DNA of 64,000 nt from Halioglobus sp. (GCA_020443425.1 JAGRIE010000001.1:62001-126000); one strand, 5' to 3'. Positions 1-9,241 are shown, counted from the stretch's first letter. The notes: generated by a model from the sequence alone, not told the origin. Program-made: numbers and translations.

Positions 1-1
1 G

Positions 2-34
2 AAGGATAGCGGCGGTTTCTTCGGCTGGTTTTAG
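2..34 (+). other. Possible C-terminus of an upstream gene
   Basis: One frame reads KDSGGFFGWF followed by TAG at 32-34. This could be the last residues of a gene that starts before the window. The stretch is too short to identify. A weak stem (CGGCT/AGCCG, 22-37) overlaps the stop. From 35 to 223 nothing convincing is seen apart from the leader of the next operon. Confidence 0.2.
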
Positions 35-223
35 CCGATGTCCGCACGGTGGTAGTTCAAGATGAGACACCGGTCTCATTAATATCGCCTAAGTGTCGGA
101 AAAGTAACGTTATCCGCTCCTCTCTTGTAATGAAAACGCATGTGACATGTGCCACAATCCAGAAGCTGGTGCGGCGCATTTATCTGCGATTTTTTCTGGC
201 TATACCAATAAAGAGCATGGCAA

Positions 224-1996
224 GTGAAACCAACAGACATCAAGAATCCCGAGTATTTCCACAAGGTCGTGGACTGCCAGTACGCCTGCCCGGCGCATAC
301 GCCGGTACCTGAATACATCCGACTGATAGCCGCCGAGCGTTATACCGACGCTTACATGGTGAACTGGCAGTCGAATGTTTTCCCCGGCATCCTCGGTCGC
401 ACCTGTGACCGTCCCTGTGAACCGGCCTGCCGGCGCGTGCGGGTGGAGGAAGAGCCCGTGGCCATTTGTCGCCTCAAGCGTGTGGCGGCCGACAACAAGG
501 AGGATATACGCGAGCGCCTGCCAGTCATCCCGGCGACAAAAAACGGTAAACGCGTCGCCCTGATCGGCGCGGGTCCCGCCTCGCTGACGGTCGCACGGGG
601 CCTCGCCCCGCTGGGCTACACCATCGATCTCTACGATAACCAGTTTGCCGGCGGCGGCATGATGCGCAGCCAGATTCCCTCGTTCCGACTGCCGGCGGAA
701 GTGCTCGATGAAGAGGTGAACTACATCCTCGATATGGGCATCAACGCAACCTTCAACGTCCAGGTGGAGAGCCTCAAGGAGATACTGGACAAGGAGTACG
801 ACGCGGTCTTTGTCGGAACCGGCGCGCCGCGCGGTAAGGGCCTGAACCTGCCCGGGCTGGAAGATGCAATGCCCAATGTCTACCTCGGTATCGACTGGCT
901 CTCCAGCGTTGCGTTTGAACATACCAAATCGATTGGCAAGCGGGTGCTGGTGCTCGGCGGCGGGAATACCGCCATGGACTGTTGCAGAACGTCGCGGCGC
1001 ATGGGCGGGGAAGATGTGCGGGTGGTGGTGCGCAGCCCCTTTGAGGATATGAAGGCCTCGCCCTGGGAGAAAGAGGATGCCGCTGCCGAAGGTATACCCA
1101 TCTACAACAATCATGTGCCCAAGGAATTCGTGGTTGAGGATGGCAAGCTGAAAGGGATGCGCTTTGAAAAAGTGGAAGCGCATTACGACGAGGACGGCAA
1201 GCGCACGCTGGTGCCCACCGGTGAGGATCTCGTGTTCATGGAAGCTGACGATGTCCTGATGGCGATTGGGCAGGAGAACGCCTTCCCCTGGATAGAGCGC
1301 GACCTCGGTATTGAGTTCGACAAATGGGAAATGCCTGTGGTCGACAAGGCGACCTTCCAATCCACCAACGAACGTGTGTTTTTTGGCGGTGACTCCGCAT
1401 TTGGTCCCGAAAATATCATCACTGCTGTCGCTCACGGCCACCAGGCTGCTGTCAGCATCGACCTGTTCTGCCGCGGCGAGGATGTGCACAAGCGGCCACC
1501 GCCCCATGTCTCCCTCTCCAGCCAGAAAATGGGTGTGCATGAGTGGAGCTACGACAACGCCGTCGCCAATGACCATCGCTACGCGGTGCCACACGCGCCG
1601 CTGGCCAAAACGCTGAAGAATCGCAAGGTCGAGGTTGAACTCGGCTTCGATGTCGAGACCGGCTACAAGGAGGCGGAGCGCTGCCTCAATTGCGACGTGC
1701 AGACCGTCTTCGACGAACTGCGCTGCATCGAGTGCGATGCCTGCGTGGATATCTGTCCCACCGACTGCATCACCTTCACCACCAACGGCACCGAGGAGGA
1801 GTTGCGGCACCGGCTTGAAGCACCCGCGAATAACCTGGCGCAGGATCTGTATATCTCTGCCGACCTGCCGACGATGCGTGTCATGGTCAAGGACGAGAAT
1901 GTCTGTCTGCACTGTGGCCTGTGTGCTGAGCGCTGCCCAACCACAGCATGGGATATGCAGAAGTTCCTCTACAATGTTCACAAGGCGGGTGAATGA
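224..1996 (+). CDS. GltD-like FAD/NAD(P)-binding oxidoreductase with C-terminal 2x[4Fe-4S] domain, partner of a 2-oxoacid oxidoreductase
   Basis: The 590-residue protein resembles the small subunit of glutamate synthase. It has an N-terminal cysteine region (C18, C22, C61, C65, C69), a FAD-binding GAGPAS loop near residue 115 and a second nucleotide-binding GGGNTA loop near 240. It ends with a bacterial-ferredoxin-like module whose two cysteine clusters start near 501 (CIECDACVDICPTDC) and 561 (CLHCGLCAERCP). Its stop overlaps the start of the alpha-subunit gene. I infer that it passes electrons from the 2-oxoacid oxidoreductase core through Fe-S clusters and FAD to NAD(P), replacing free ferredoxin. 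The start is a GTG; an upstream ATG at 217 is out of frame. Stand-alone glutamate synthase is excluded because no gltB is adjacent. Confidence 0.85.
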   Translation: MKPTDIKNPEYFHKVVDCQYACPAHTPVPEYIRLIAAERYTDAYMVNWQSNVFPGILGRTCDRPCEPACRRVRVEEEPVAICRLKRVAADNKEDIRERLPVIPATKNGKRVALIGAGPASLTVARGLAPLGYTIDLYDNQFAGGGMMRSQIPSFRLPAEVLDEEVNYILDMGINATFNVQVESLKEILDKEYDAVFVGTGAPRGKGLNLPGLEDAMPNVYLGIDWLSSVAFEHTKSIGKRVLVLGGGNTAMDCCRTSRRMGGEDVRVVVRSPFEDMKASPWEKEDAAAEGIPIYNNHVPKEFVVEDGKLKGMRFEKVEAHYDEDGKRTLVPTGEDLVFMEADDVLMAIGQENAFPWIERDLGIEFDKWEMPVVDKATFQSTNERVFFGGDSAFGPENIITAVAHGHQAAVSIDLFCRGEDVHKRPPPHVSLSSQKMGVHEWSYDNAVANDHRYAVPHAPLAKTLKNRKVEVELGFDVETGYKEAERCLNCDVQTVFDELRCIECDACVDICPTDCITFTTNGTEEELRHRLEAPANNLAQDLYISADLPTMRVMVKDENVCLHCGLCAERCPTTAWDMQKFLYNVHKAGE

Positions 1997-3861
1997 TTAT
2001 GAAGCGCATAGAATCGGTCAACGACTTCGTTATCAAGTTCGCCAATGTGAACGGCACCGGCTCGGCCAGTGCGAACAACCTGTTCGCGAAGGCGCTGTTC
2101 CGAATGGGAATCCCGGTGTCACCCAAGAATATCTTCCCGTCAAATATCCAGGGGCTGCCCACCTGGTATGAGGTGAGGGTTAACGACAAGGGCTATCTCG
2201 GCCGGCGCGGCGGAATCGACATCGCGCTGTCCGTCAATCCCCAGAGCATGGCCCAGGATATCCGCGAGGTCCTGCCCGGTGGCTACTTTATTTACGATGA
2301 CACCAAACCGCTCGACCTGCGCCTGCACCGCGATGATATCTCCATCATCGGTGTGCCGCTGACACGAATTTGCAACGAGCAGTACGATGATCCGCGCCAG
2401 CGGCAGTTGTTCAAGAACGTGATCTATGTCGGTGCGCTGGCCGCGCTGCTGGATATGGATTTCAAGGTACTCACCGGCCTGGTCGAGGACCAGTTCAAGG
2501 GCAAAAAGAATCTGGTATTGCCCAATATCCACGCGCTGGAACTCGGCCACCAGTACGTCCGCAACCATCTCGATTGTCCTATCGGCATCCGGGTGGAGAA
2601 AAGTGATATGGTCGGGGATAAAATCCTGCTCGACGGTAACACCGCGCTGGGATTGGGCGCGCTGTACGGCGGCGCGACGGTGGCAGCCTGGTATCCGATC
2701 ACCCCGTCAACCTCGGTTGTCGACGCGTTCGAGAAATATGCCAAGCGGGTCAGGATCGATCCCGGTACAGGTCGGCGCAACTACGCGATTGTGCAGGCTG
2801 AAGATGAGTTGGCCGCCATCGGTATGGCGATCGGCGCCAGCTGGAACGGCGCGCGCTCATTCACCGCCACTTCCGGCCCCGGTGTATCGCTGATGAGCGA
2901 GTTCCTGGGGCTGGCGTATTTTGCAGAGATTCCGACGGTGTTGTTCAATGTGCAGCGCGCCGGGCCGTCCACCGGTATGCCGACCCGCACCCAGCAGTCC
3001 GATATTCTCGCCTGCGCCTATGCCTCCCACGGCGATACCAAGCAGGTGTTGCTGTTCCCCTCGACACCGCGGGAGTGTTTCGATTTCGGCGCACTGTCCT
3101 TCGATCTCGCGGAGCGCCTGCAGACCCCGATCATCCTGATGACCGACCTGGATCTGGGAATGAACGACAATATGTCTGAGCCGCTCGAATGGGATGACGA
3201 GCGCAAGTACGATCGCGGCAAGGTATTGACCGCCGAGCAGCTGGAGGCGGGCGTAGAGTTCGGGCGCTACCTCGATGTCGACGGCGACGCCATCTGCTAT
3301 CGTACCTATCCCGGTACCCACCCCACCAAGGGTGCATTTTTCACCCGCGGTACCTCCCGCAATGAGTATGCGATCTACACCGAGAAAGGGGAGGAGTACG
3401 AGGCCAATATGCTGCGCCTGCTGCGCAAGTGGGACACCATCAACGAGTACGTACCCGCGCCGATTATCGTCGACAGCGGTGTGGAAACAGACACCGCAGT
3501 ACTTTACTTCGGCACCAGCGAGGAGGCCGCACGCGAGGCGCTGGACTATCTCTCGGACGAGGGCATCCACCTGAACGCCATGCGCGTGAGGGCCTTCCCC
3601 TTTAACAAGCAGGTACAGGAGTTTATTGAACGGCACAAACAGGTGTTTGTGATCGAGCAGAACCGCGACGCCCAATTGCGCACCCTGCTGATGGCGGAGT
3701 TCGAGTTCGGGCCGGACAAACTGAAATCAGTGCTGTGCTTTGACGGTACACCGATCAGCGCACGCAATATCCGCAAACAGATCAAAAAACACCTCAATGG
3801 CGACAATGTATTGCCGCTGCACCGTAATACCGCGCTGCTGCGGGCCGGAGAATCGCGATGA
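1993..3861 (+). CDS. 2-oxoacid:acceptor oxidoreductase, fused gamma-alpha subunit (KorA-like)
   Basis: The 622-residue protein matches the alpha subunit of 2-oxoglutarate/2-oxoacid:ferredoxin oxidoreductases in the arrangement with the gamma domain at the N-terminus (about residues 1-190). The alpha pyrimidine-type domain follows, with its typical entry motif GNTALGLGALYGG and AAWYPITPSTS near 215-240. The C-terminal third carries the transketolase-C-like segment. Such enzymes oxidatively decarboxylate a 2-oxoacid with CoA to acyl-CoA. The gene overlaps its neighbours on both sides (ATGA type), so the three subunits are very likely translated together. The substrate (2-oxoglutarate, pyruvate or a branched-chain oxoacid) cannot be read from sequence. 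A start at 1999 is also possible. Confidence 0.88.
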   Translation: MIMKRIESVNDFVIKFANVNGTGSASANNLFAKALFRMGIPVSPKNIFPSNIQGLPTWYEVRVNDKGYLGRRGGIDIALSVNPQSMAQDIREVLPGGYFIYDDTKPLDLRLHRDDISIIGVPLTRICNEQYDDPRQRQLFKNVIYVGALAALLDMDFKVLTGLVEDQFKGKKNLVLPNIHALELGHQYVRNHLDCPIGIRVEKSDMVGDKILLDGNTALGLGALYGGATVAAWYPITPSTSVVDAFEKYAKRVRIDPGTGRRNYAIVQAEDELAAIGMAIGASWNGARSFTATSGPGVSLMSEFLGLAYFAEIPTVLFNVQRAGPSTGMPTRTQQSDILACAYASHGDTKQVLLFPSTPRECFDFGALSFDLAERLQTPIILMTDLDLGMNDNMSEPLEWDDERKYDRGKVLTAEQLEAGVEFGRYLDVDGDAICYRTYPGTHPTKGAFFTRGTSRNEYAIYTEKGEEYEANMLRLLRKWDTINEYVPAPIIVDSGVETDTAVLYFGTSEEAAREALDYLSDEGIHLNAMRVRAFPFNKQVQEFIERHKQVFVIEQNRDAQLRTLLMAEFEFGPDKLKSVLCFDGTPISARNIRKQIKKHLNGDNVLPLHRNTALLRAGESR

Positions 3862-4910
3862 GCTACCAGCTTCCCAAATTCAGACACCCGGAGCTTCCGG
3901 TCAATGATCTCGGCTATACCAAGGCGGATTACGAGGGCGCGATTTCGACGCTGTGCGCCGGTTGTGGTCACGATTCGATCAGCGGTGCCATTGTGCGGGC
4001 TTGCCACGAGCTGTCCATCGAACCGCACAAGATCGCCAAACTCTCCGGCATCGGCTGTTCTTCCAAGGCGCCCACCTATTTTCTCGGCAATTCACATGGT
4101 TTCAATTCCGTGCACGGGCGCATGCCGTCCGTGGTGACCGGCGCTGCACTGGCCAACCGTGACCTGTTGTATATGGGAGTGTCCGGCGACGGCGATACCG
4201 CGTCCATCGGCATGGGGCAGTTTGCGCATGTGGCGCGGCGCAATCTCAATATGGTCTACATTGTGATGAACAACGGCTGCTACGGACTGACCAAGGGGCA
4301 GGATTCGGCGACAGCGGACAGGGGTTCGGCGAGCAAAAAGGGCGACCCCAATATTTACAGCGCGATCGACCTGTGCGGCACAGCCCTGCAGATGGGGGCT
4401 ACCTTTGTAGCTCGCAGCTTCTCCGGCGACAAGGAACAGTTGGTGCCGCTGATCAAGGCGGCAATCTCGCATCGCGGTTTTGCGCTGATCGATGTGGTGT
4501 CACCGTGTGTCACATTCAACAACAATGCCAAGTCCACCAAGAGCTATGAGTTCGTGCGCGAGCACTCCGAGGCCACCGGGACCATTGATTTCGTGCCTAT
4601 GCACAAGGAGATCACTACCGAGTACCAGCCTGGACACAGTCACGAGGTGACCTTGCACAATGGCTCCAGCATTCGCCTGTATAAAGTGGATGAATCACTC
4701 AACCCGTTTGACCGTCGCTCGGCCATCAATGCGCTGGAGGAGCACCGCTGTTCCGGCAACATCCTTACCGGCCTCATCTATATGAATATGGATTCGCGGG
4801 ATTTGCACGAGGTACTGGAGACGTCGCAGCGACCGCTGAATGCGCTCGATGAGTCGGATTTGTGCCCCGGCAATAAAATGCTGTTGAATATCAACGCGAG
4901 TCTGCGCTAG
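3858..4910 (+). CDS. 2-oxoacid:acceptor oxidoreductase beta subunit, TPP-binding (KorB-like)
   Basis: The 350-residue protein has the conserved CAGCGHDSISGAI start region, SGIGCSS, and a thiamine-diphosphate motif beginning GDGD and ending with NNG (about residues 110-140), followed by YGLTKGQ. It has no ferredoxin domain of its own, which fits electron transfer through the flavoprotein subunit two genes upstream. It overlaps the alpha-subunit stop by 4 bases. The three genes form a self-contained CoA-acylating 2-oxoacid oxidoreductase, which occurs here together with a complete classical 2-oxoglutarate dehydrogenase 18 kb away. Confidence 0.9.
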   Translation: MSYQLPKFRHPELPVNDLGYTKADYEGAISTLCAGCGHDSISGAIVRACHELSIEPHKIAKLSGIGCSSKAPTYFLGNSHGFNSVHGRMPSVVTGAALANRDLLYMGVSGDGDTASIGMGQFAHVARRNLNMVYIVMNNGCYGLTKGQDSATADRGSASKKGDPNIYSAIDLCGTALQMGATFVARSFSGDKEQLVPLIKAAISHRGFALIDVVSPCVTFNNNAKSTKSYEFVREHSEATGTIDFVPMHKEITTEYQPGHSHEVTLHNGSSIRLYKVDESLNPFDRRSAINALEEHRCSGNILTGLIYMNMDSRDLHEVLETSQRPLNALDESDLCPGNKMLLNINASLR

Positions 4911-4987
4911 GCCGAATTGGCCCTGCGCAGCGGCGTTTGCAGCAACAGCGGGCGAATTTGACAGATTTGTTGCATTCGCACCCCTCC

Positions 4988-5005
4988 TTGTCATGTAATT
5001 GTCAC
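4988..5005 (+). promoter_or_regulatory. Pho box upstream of phoB
   Basis: Two 7-base half-sites, TTGTCAT and TTGTCAC, are separated by 4 bases, giving the 11-base period of a PhoB-binding Pho box (consensus CTGTCAT repeated). The site lies 52 bases before the phoB start, with an AT-rich TTTTAATAC stretch suitable as a -10 region just downstream. It implies autoregulation of phoBR under phosphate limitation. Confidence 0.8.
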
Positions 5006-5056
5006 ACTTGCCACTTTTAATACCCTTTTTCAAAGTCACTGAGGGTTTGCGGGCTA

Positions 5057-5761
5057 ATGAGCACAGCTACGGTATTAATTGTCGACGATGAGTTCGCTAT
5101 CAGGGATATGCTGCGCATGGCTCTGGAGTTCGCCGATTTCCGCTGTATAGAGGCACAGGATATACAGCGCGCTTATCAATTAATCGTGGATGAACGCCCC
5201 GCCGTGGTGCTGCTCGACTGGATGTTGCCCGGTGGCAGTGGGCTGGAGTTGATGCGACGGCTGAAACGCGAGGAACTGACCCGGGATATGCCTGTCATCA
5301 TGCTTACCGCAAAGACGGCCGAGGACAATGTGATACAGGGCCTCGATGTCGGAGCCGATGATTACATCACCAAGCCTTTCGCGCCGCGCGAGCTGATCGC
5401 CCGTATCAAGGCACTGCTGCGTCGCGCCGGCGGCGGCACCGAGAGTGAGAAGATACAGGTGGCCGAGCTGCTGCTCGATGGCGAGAGCAAGCGTACATTC
5501 ATCGCCGACCTGCCACTGGAGATGGGCCCCACCGAATTCAATCTCCTGCAATTTTTTATGTCACACCCGGAGCGCGCCTATACCCGTGGCCAGTTACTGG
5601 ACCAGGTCTGGGGCGCCAATGTCTATGTCGAGGAACGCACAGTGGATGTCCATATTCGGCGGCTGCGCAAGGCGCTGCAGACGCCGGCCGGTGATTACAG
5701 CAACCTGATCCAGACCGTGCGTGGGACAGGTTACCGCTTTTCCTCACGCGGCATCGTGTAG
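5057..5761 (+). CDS. phoB: Phosphate regulon response regulator PhoB
   Basis: The 234-residue OmpR-family response regulator has an N-terminal receiver domain with the acidic pair DDE near residue 10, phosphorylation site D54 (LLDWMLPGGSG) and a conserved T/K switch (MLTAKTAE). A C-terminal winged-helix DNA-binding domain contains RTVDVHIRRLRKAL. It binds Pho boxes when phosphorylated by PhoR. It lies 19 bases before phoR and has a Pho box in its own promoter. The phoR, phoU and pst neighbours make the PhoB assignment firm. Confidence 0.96.
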   Translation: MSTATVLIVDDEFAIRDMLRMALEFADFRCIEAQDIQRAYQLIVDERPAVVLLDWMLPGGSGLELMRRLKREELTRDMPVIMLTAKTAEDNVIQGLDVGADDYITKPFAPRELIARIKALLRRAGGGTESEKIQVAELLLDGESKRTFIADLPLEMGPTEFNLLQFFMSHPERAYTRGQLLDQVWGANVYVEERTVDVHIRRLRKALQTPAGDYSNLIQTVRGTGYRFSSRGIV

Positions 5762-5780
5762 TGACTGATTCCGGGCCGGT

Positions 5781-7052
5781 ATGAGTTGGTATAGTGCGAT
5801 AAGCCGGCTGTTACTGTTATTGGCGATTTCTGCAGCGCTGGGCTGGATGTATGGCTACGCTCGCGAGGCCGTAATTGTCGCGCTGCTCGGGTGGATCGGC
5901 TTCTGGTTGTACCAGATGCGGCGCGTGCTGGTCTGGCTCAACAACCCCGGGGAGATGCCGCCGGATGCCTATGGCAGCTGGGGCGAGCTGTTCGCCCGCA
6001 TCTATTTTTATCAAAGGAAGAGCTCACAGGAGCAGGCGCGCTTGCAGTCATCAGTGGAATATCTCGAAGATTCTTTCGCCGCGATGCGCGACGGTGTTCT
6101 CATGGTGGACAAGCAGGGCGCCATCAAATGGTTGAACCGGGCAGTGGAACCGCTGCTGGGGCTGCGCTACCCCGATGACACCGGGCAGACCCTGACCAAC
6201 CTCGTGCGTTCGCCGGAGTTCAACGAGTATTTCCTGGCCCGCGATTACACCAAGCCGCTGCAATACCTCTCAGTGGGCGAAGGGCGCGCCATCTACCTGC
6301 GCGTCGACATCACCCGTTTTGGCGAAGGCGAGCGCCTGCTGTTCATTCGCGATGTCAGCAGTGAAGTGCGGATGGAGAAAATCCGGCGCGACTTCGTCGC
6401 CAATGTCTCCCACGAATTGCGCACGCCCCTGACCGTGATCAGCGGCTACCTCAGTACGTTCCTGGAGAATTCACAGGAACTGCCGCAGCGTTACGTGAAG
6501 CCACTGGAACAGATGGACCAGCAGGCACAGCGCATGGAAAACCTGCTCAAGGACCTGTTGTGGCTGTCCCGAATCGAGAGTGAACAGCGCGAGGACGACC
6601 GCGACCTTGTTGACATCAGGGGCCTGCTGCAGGAACTGCGGGATGAGCTGGATGAGGCCTACCCCGAGGCGCAGATCGTTCTCGATATCGAGACTGATGA
6701 CAAGGTCTACGGTGACTACCGGCAACTCTACAGTGCGGCGTCGAATCTCGCTATCAACGCGATCAAGTACAGCGCCAACAACCATCCAGTAACGCTGGGC
6801 TGGAAGGCGCAGGACGACAGCCTGTTGCTGCAGGTCAGGGACAGGGGCATCGGCATAGACGCCTCCCACATCCCCAGGCTGACCGAGCGATTCTACCGTG
6901 TTGACGACAGTCGCAACTCCGCCACCGGCGGCACTGGGCTCGGCCTGGCTATTGTCAAGCACGTCGCGGTGGCGCATGGTGCCAGCCTGCGTATTGAGAG
7001 TAAACTGGGTGTGGGCAGTACCTTCACCCTGGTATTTCCGAAGAGACACTGA
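5781..7052 (+). CDS. phoR: Phosphate regulon sensor histidine kinase PhoR
   Basis: The 423-residue kinase has two hydrophobic N-terminal segments (about residues 5-45) without a large periplasmic loop, as in PhoR. A PAS domain follows (about 95-190), then the phospho-acceptor helix with H211 in NVSHELRTPLTV. The HATPase domain shows N (NLAINAIKYS), G1 (DRGIGI), F (FYRV) and G2 (GTGLGLAIV) motifs. It senses phosphate status through the PstSCAB-PhoU complex and controls PhoB. It is cotranscribed with phoB and phoU. Confidence 0.95.
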   Translation: MSWYSAISRLLLLLAISAALGWMYGYAREAVIVALLGWIGFWLYQMRRVLVWLNNPGEMPPDAYGSWGELFARIYFYQRKSSQEQARLQSSVEYLEDSFAAMRDGVLMVDKQGAIKWLNRAVEPLLGLRYPDDTGQTLTNLVRSPEFNEYFLARDYTKPLQYLSVGEGRAIYLRVDITRFGEGERLLFIRDVSSEVRMEKIRRDFVANVSHELRTPLTVISGYLSTFLENSQELPQRYVKPLEQMDQQAQRMENLLKDLLWLSRIESEQREDDRDLVDIRGLLQELRDELDEAYPEAQIVLDIETDDKVYGDYRQLYSAASNLAINAIKYSANNHPVTLGWKAQDDSLLLQVRDRGIGIDASHIPRLTERFYRVDDSRNSATGGTGLGLAIVKHVAVAHGASLRIESKLGVGSTFTLVFPKRH

Positions 7053-7076
7053 CAGTTCGCAGAAGAGGCAGATGGC

Positions 7077-7796
7077 ATGTTGAAAAAAGAAGACTACCAG
7101 CAGCACATATCCGCAAAATTCAATACCGAGTTGGAGTCACTGCGCAACCATATGTTGTCGATGGGCGGGAAGGTTGAACACCAGCTGAGTGAGGCGCTTG
7201 AAGCGCTGGTAAAAATGGACAGCGGCGAGGCGGAACTCATTGTTCGCAGGGACAGTGAAGTCAACCAGATGGAGATGGCCATTGATGATGAATGCGCCAC
7301 CATTATTGCACGGCGCCAGCCGACAGCCAGTGACCTGCGGCTGATTATCGCCATCATCAAGGTCAATCGCGACCTTGAGCGGATCGGCGACGAGGCGGCC
7401 AAAGTGGCCAAACAGGCCGTGCGGATCTCTGAAGACGGCAAGTCTCCCAGTAACTTTGTCGAAATCAAGCACATTGGCGCCATGGTCGGTGTGATGCTGC
7501 GCGAGGCACTGGATGCCTTTGCGCGGCTGGACGTCGACCAGGCTGTCGCCGTGGTCAGGGACGATGATGAGGTCGACAAAGAGTACGGCAGCGCAATGCG
7601 CAGCCTGATCACCTTTATGGTGGAGGACCCCAGGAATATCGGTGTGATACTGAACGAGATGTGGGCACTGCGGAGCCTGGAGCGGATTGGTGATCACGCC
7701 TGCAATATCGCCGAACATGTGGTGTATCTCGTGCGGGGTCTGGATGTCCGCCACGGCAGGTTGAATGAGCTGCGCGATGGGGATGGCGAGCTGTAG
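7077..7796 (+). CDS. phoU: Phosphate-specific transport system accessory protein PhoU
   Basis: The 239-residue protein consists of two PhoU three-helix repeats. The metal-binding and contact motifs are IKVNRDLERIGDEA in the first repeat and MWALRSLERIGDHACNIAEH in the second. PhoU links the Pst transporter to PhoR and represses Pho signalling when phosphate is plentiful. The gene sits directly after phoR and before pstS rather than at the end of pstSCAB as in E. coli. This couples its expression to phoBR. Confidence 0.95.
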   Translation: MLKKEDYQQHISAKFNTELESLRNHMLSMGGKVEHQLSEALEALVKMDSGEAELIVRRDSEVNQMEMAIDDECATIIARRQPTASDLRLIIAIIKVNRDLERIGDEAAKVAKQAVRISEDGKSPSNFVEIKHIGAMVGVMLREALDAFARLDVDQAVAVVRDDDEVDKEYGSAMRSLITFMVEDPRNIGVILNEMWALRSLERIGDHACNIAEHVVYLVRGLDVRHGRLNELRDGDGEL

Positions 7797-7875
7797 CGGG
7801 GCAAGAACGCAGCCTGGCTGCCGCCGGGGCAGCGGGCCGGCGCTCACCACCAAGTTTCCGCGGCCAGATGACGCT

Positions 7876-7893
7876 TTGTAACAAAAACGTAAC
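7876..7893 (+). promoter_or_regulatory. Pho box upstream of pstS
   Basis: The half-sites TTGTAAC and ACGTAAC are separated by AAAA, an 11-base repeat period as in PhoB-binding sites. The match to CTGTCAT is weaker than at phoB. The site is 80 bases upstream of the preferred pstS start and about 80 bases past the phoU stop, so pstS can be transcribed from its own promoter. Confidence 0.6.
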
Positions 7894-7972
7894 ATTCAAA
7901 ACCTAGACTGCGCACCGTGTAATGCGAAAAGACTGGAATCTCACCCACCCCATGTTACGGAGTACCTACAAC

Positions 7973-9115
7973 GTGAAAAAACCCCTGGTTGGAGCAGTTG
8001 CTATCCTGGCTACCCTTTCCACGATTGGACCTGTGCAGGCAGAGAACCGCGACATCGTGAGCATCGTCGGCTCTTCGACGGTCTATCCCTTCGCCACTGT
8101 CGTGGCTGAGCGGTTCGGGCGAGGAACCGGTTTCAAGTCCCCGAAAATCGAATCCACCGGCACGGGTGGCGGGCTGAAGCTGTTCTGCAGCGGCGTGGGT
8201 GCCGGTACGCCCGATATCACCAATGCGTCCAGGCGGATAAAGCAGAGCGAGTATGACGGCTGCCAGGAAAACGGCGTCACCGAAGTAGTGGAAGTACTGG
8301 TCGGTTACGATGGCATTGCGATTGCCAACTCCATCGATGCGCCCGCGATGGATATCAGCCTGAAAGATGTCTACCTGGCCCTGGCCAAGGATATACCGGG
8401 GCCCGACGGCAAACTGATCCCCAACCCGAACAAGACCTGGAAAGACGTTAACCCGGCGCTGCCGGCGACCACTATCGAAGTGCTCGGCCCACCGCCCACC
8501 TCGGGAACCCGTGACGCATTTGCCGAACTGGCAATGGCCGGGGGCGCCGAAGCGCTGCCCGGATTGAAGGCGCTGGCCGAACTGGATGCCAGCCAGGTTG
8601 ACGAGATCAAGTCCGCAATGGCGCAACTCGGTCTCCCCGATACACTGTACGACGCCCTGGTTGCGAAGAAGGGCAAGGCTCCCAAAGGTGAAGATGTCTT
8701 TGTCACAGTCGCCTACGCCATGCGCGAGGACGGCGCCTATATAGAAGCGGGGGAGAACGATAACCTGATAGTGCAGAAACTGCAGGCGAACCCTGATGCG
8801 GTGGGTGTTTTCGGCTACAGCTTCCTCGAGGAAAATGGTGACAAGGTCCAGGGCTCTGTGGTGGATGGTGTAGCACCCAGCTTTGAGACGATCGCCGGAG
8901 GCGAGTACCCGGTATCCCGCCCGCTGTATTTCTACATCAAGGCCGCCCATGTCGGCAAAATACCCGGCATTCAGGAGTACGCCATAGAGTTCACCTCGAA
9001 CAAGGCGATGGGCGAGGATGGATACCTCACGGACAGAGGCCTGATTCCGCTCAGCGAGGAGTCGCGGCAGCAAGTCCAGGCAGACGTCAAGGCCATGAAG
9101 CCGCTGGCGATGTAA
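7973..9115 (+). CDS. pstS: Phosphate ABC transporter substrate-binding protein PstS
   Basis: The periplasmic phosphate-binding protein has 380 residues from the GTG start at 7973. That start places a Lys-Lys/hydrophobic signal peptide ending PVQA at about residue 23 and has ACGGAG upstream; an ATG at 7922 would add 17 poorly fitting residues. Binding loops are recognisable: GSSTVYPF, TGTGGGLKLFCSG, NASRRIK and TSGTRDAF. Relative to E. coli PstS it carries an extra charged segment (around residues 190-235), common in marine relatives. It delivers phosphate to PstCAB. A strong hairpin after the stop separates it from pstC. Confidence 0.93.
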   Translation: MKKPLVGAVAILATLSTIGPVQAENRDIVSIVGSSTVYPFATVVAERFGRGTGFKSPKIESTGTGGGLKLFCSGVGAGTPDITNASRRIKQSEYDGCQENGVTEVVEVLVGYDGIAIANSIDAPAMDISLKDVYLALAKDIPGPDGKLIPNPNKTWKDVNPALPATTIEVLGPPPTSGTRDAFAELAMAGGAEALPGLKALAELDASQVDEIKSAMAQLGLPDTLYDALVAKKGKAPKGEDVFVTVAYAMREDGAYIEAGENDNLIVQKLQANPDAVGVFGYSFLEENGDKVQGSVVDGVAPSFETIAGGEYPVSRPLYFYIKAAHVGKIPGIQEYAIEFTSNKAMGEDGYLTDRGLIPLSEESRQQVQADVKAMKPLAM

Positions 9116-9137
9116 CAGCGCCACAGGATCCCCGGTG

Positions 9138-9160
9138 TCGCGGCGCCCATGGCGCCGCGA
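9138..9160 (+). terminator. Stem-loop between pstS and pstC
   Basis: A perfect 10-base inverted repeat (TCGCGGCGCC / GGCGCCGCGA) has a 3-base loop and no following T-run. A structure like this between the binding-protein gene and the permease genes usually stabilises the upstream message or partly stops transcription. That gives more PstS than PstCAB. It is not a full intrinsic terminator. Confidence 0.6.
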
Positions 9161-9241
9161 ATAAACGCACAGTAGCTTTTTTTGTGGAGATGTGCCGGCA
9201 GAACATCGCTCGGGCGATGTATTGAAGGCGGTCAATCAGCA

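Noticed and set aside
200..1981. Long minus-strand frame (593 codons) opposite the flavoprotein gene
   Set aside because: The plus strand encodes a clear GltD-like/ferredoxin protein with intact cysteine motifs; the antisense product resembles nothing and reflects high G+C codon bias.
7955..9235. 426-codon minus-strand frame opposite pstS
   Set aside because: pstS has a signal peptide and all phosphate-binding loops; the antisense product is a shadow.
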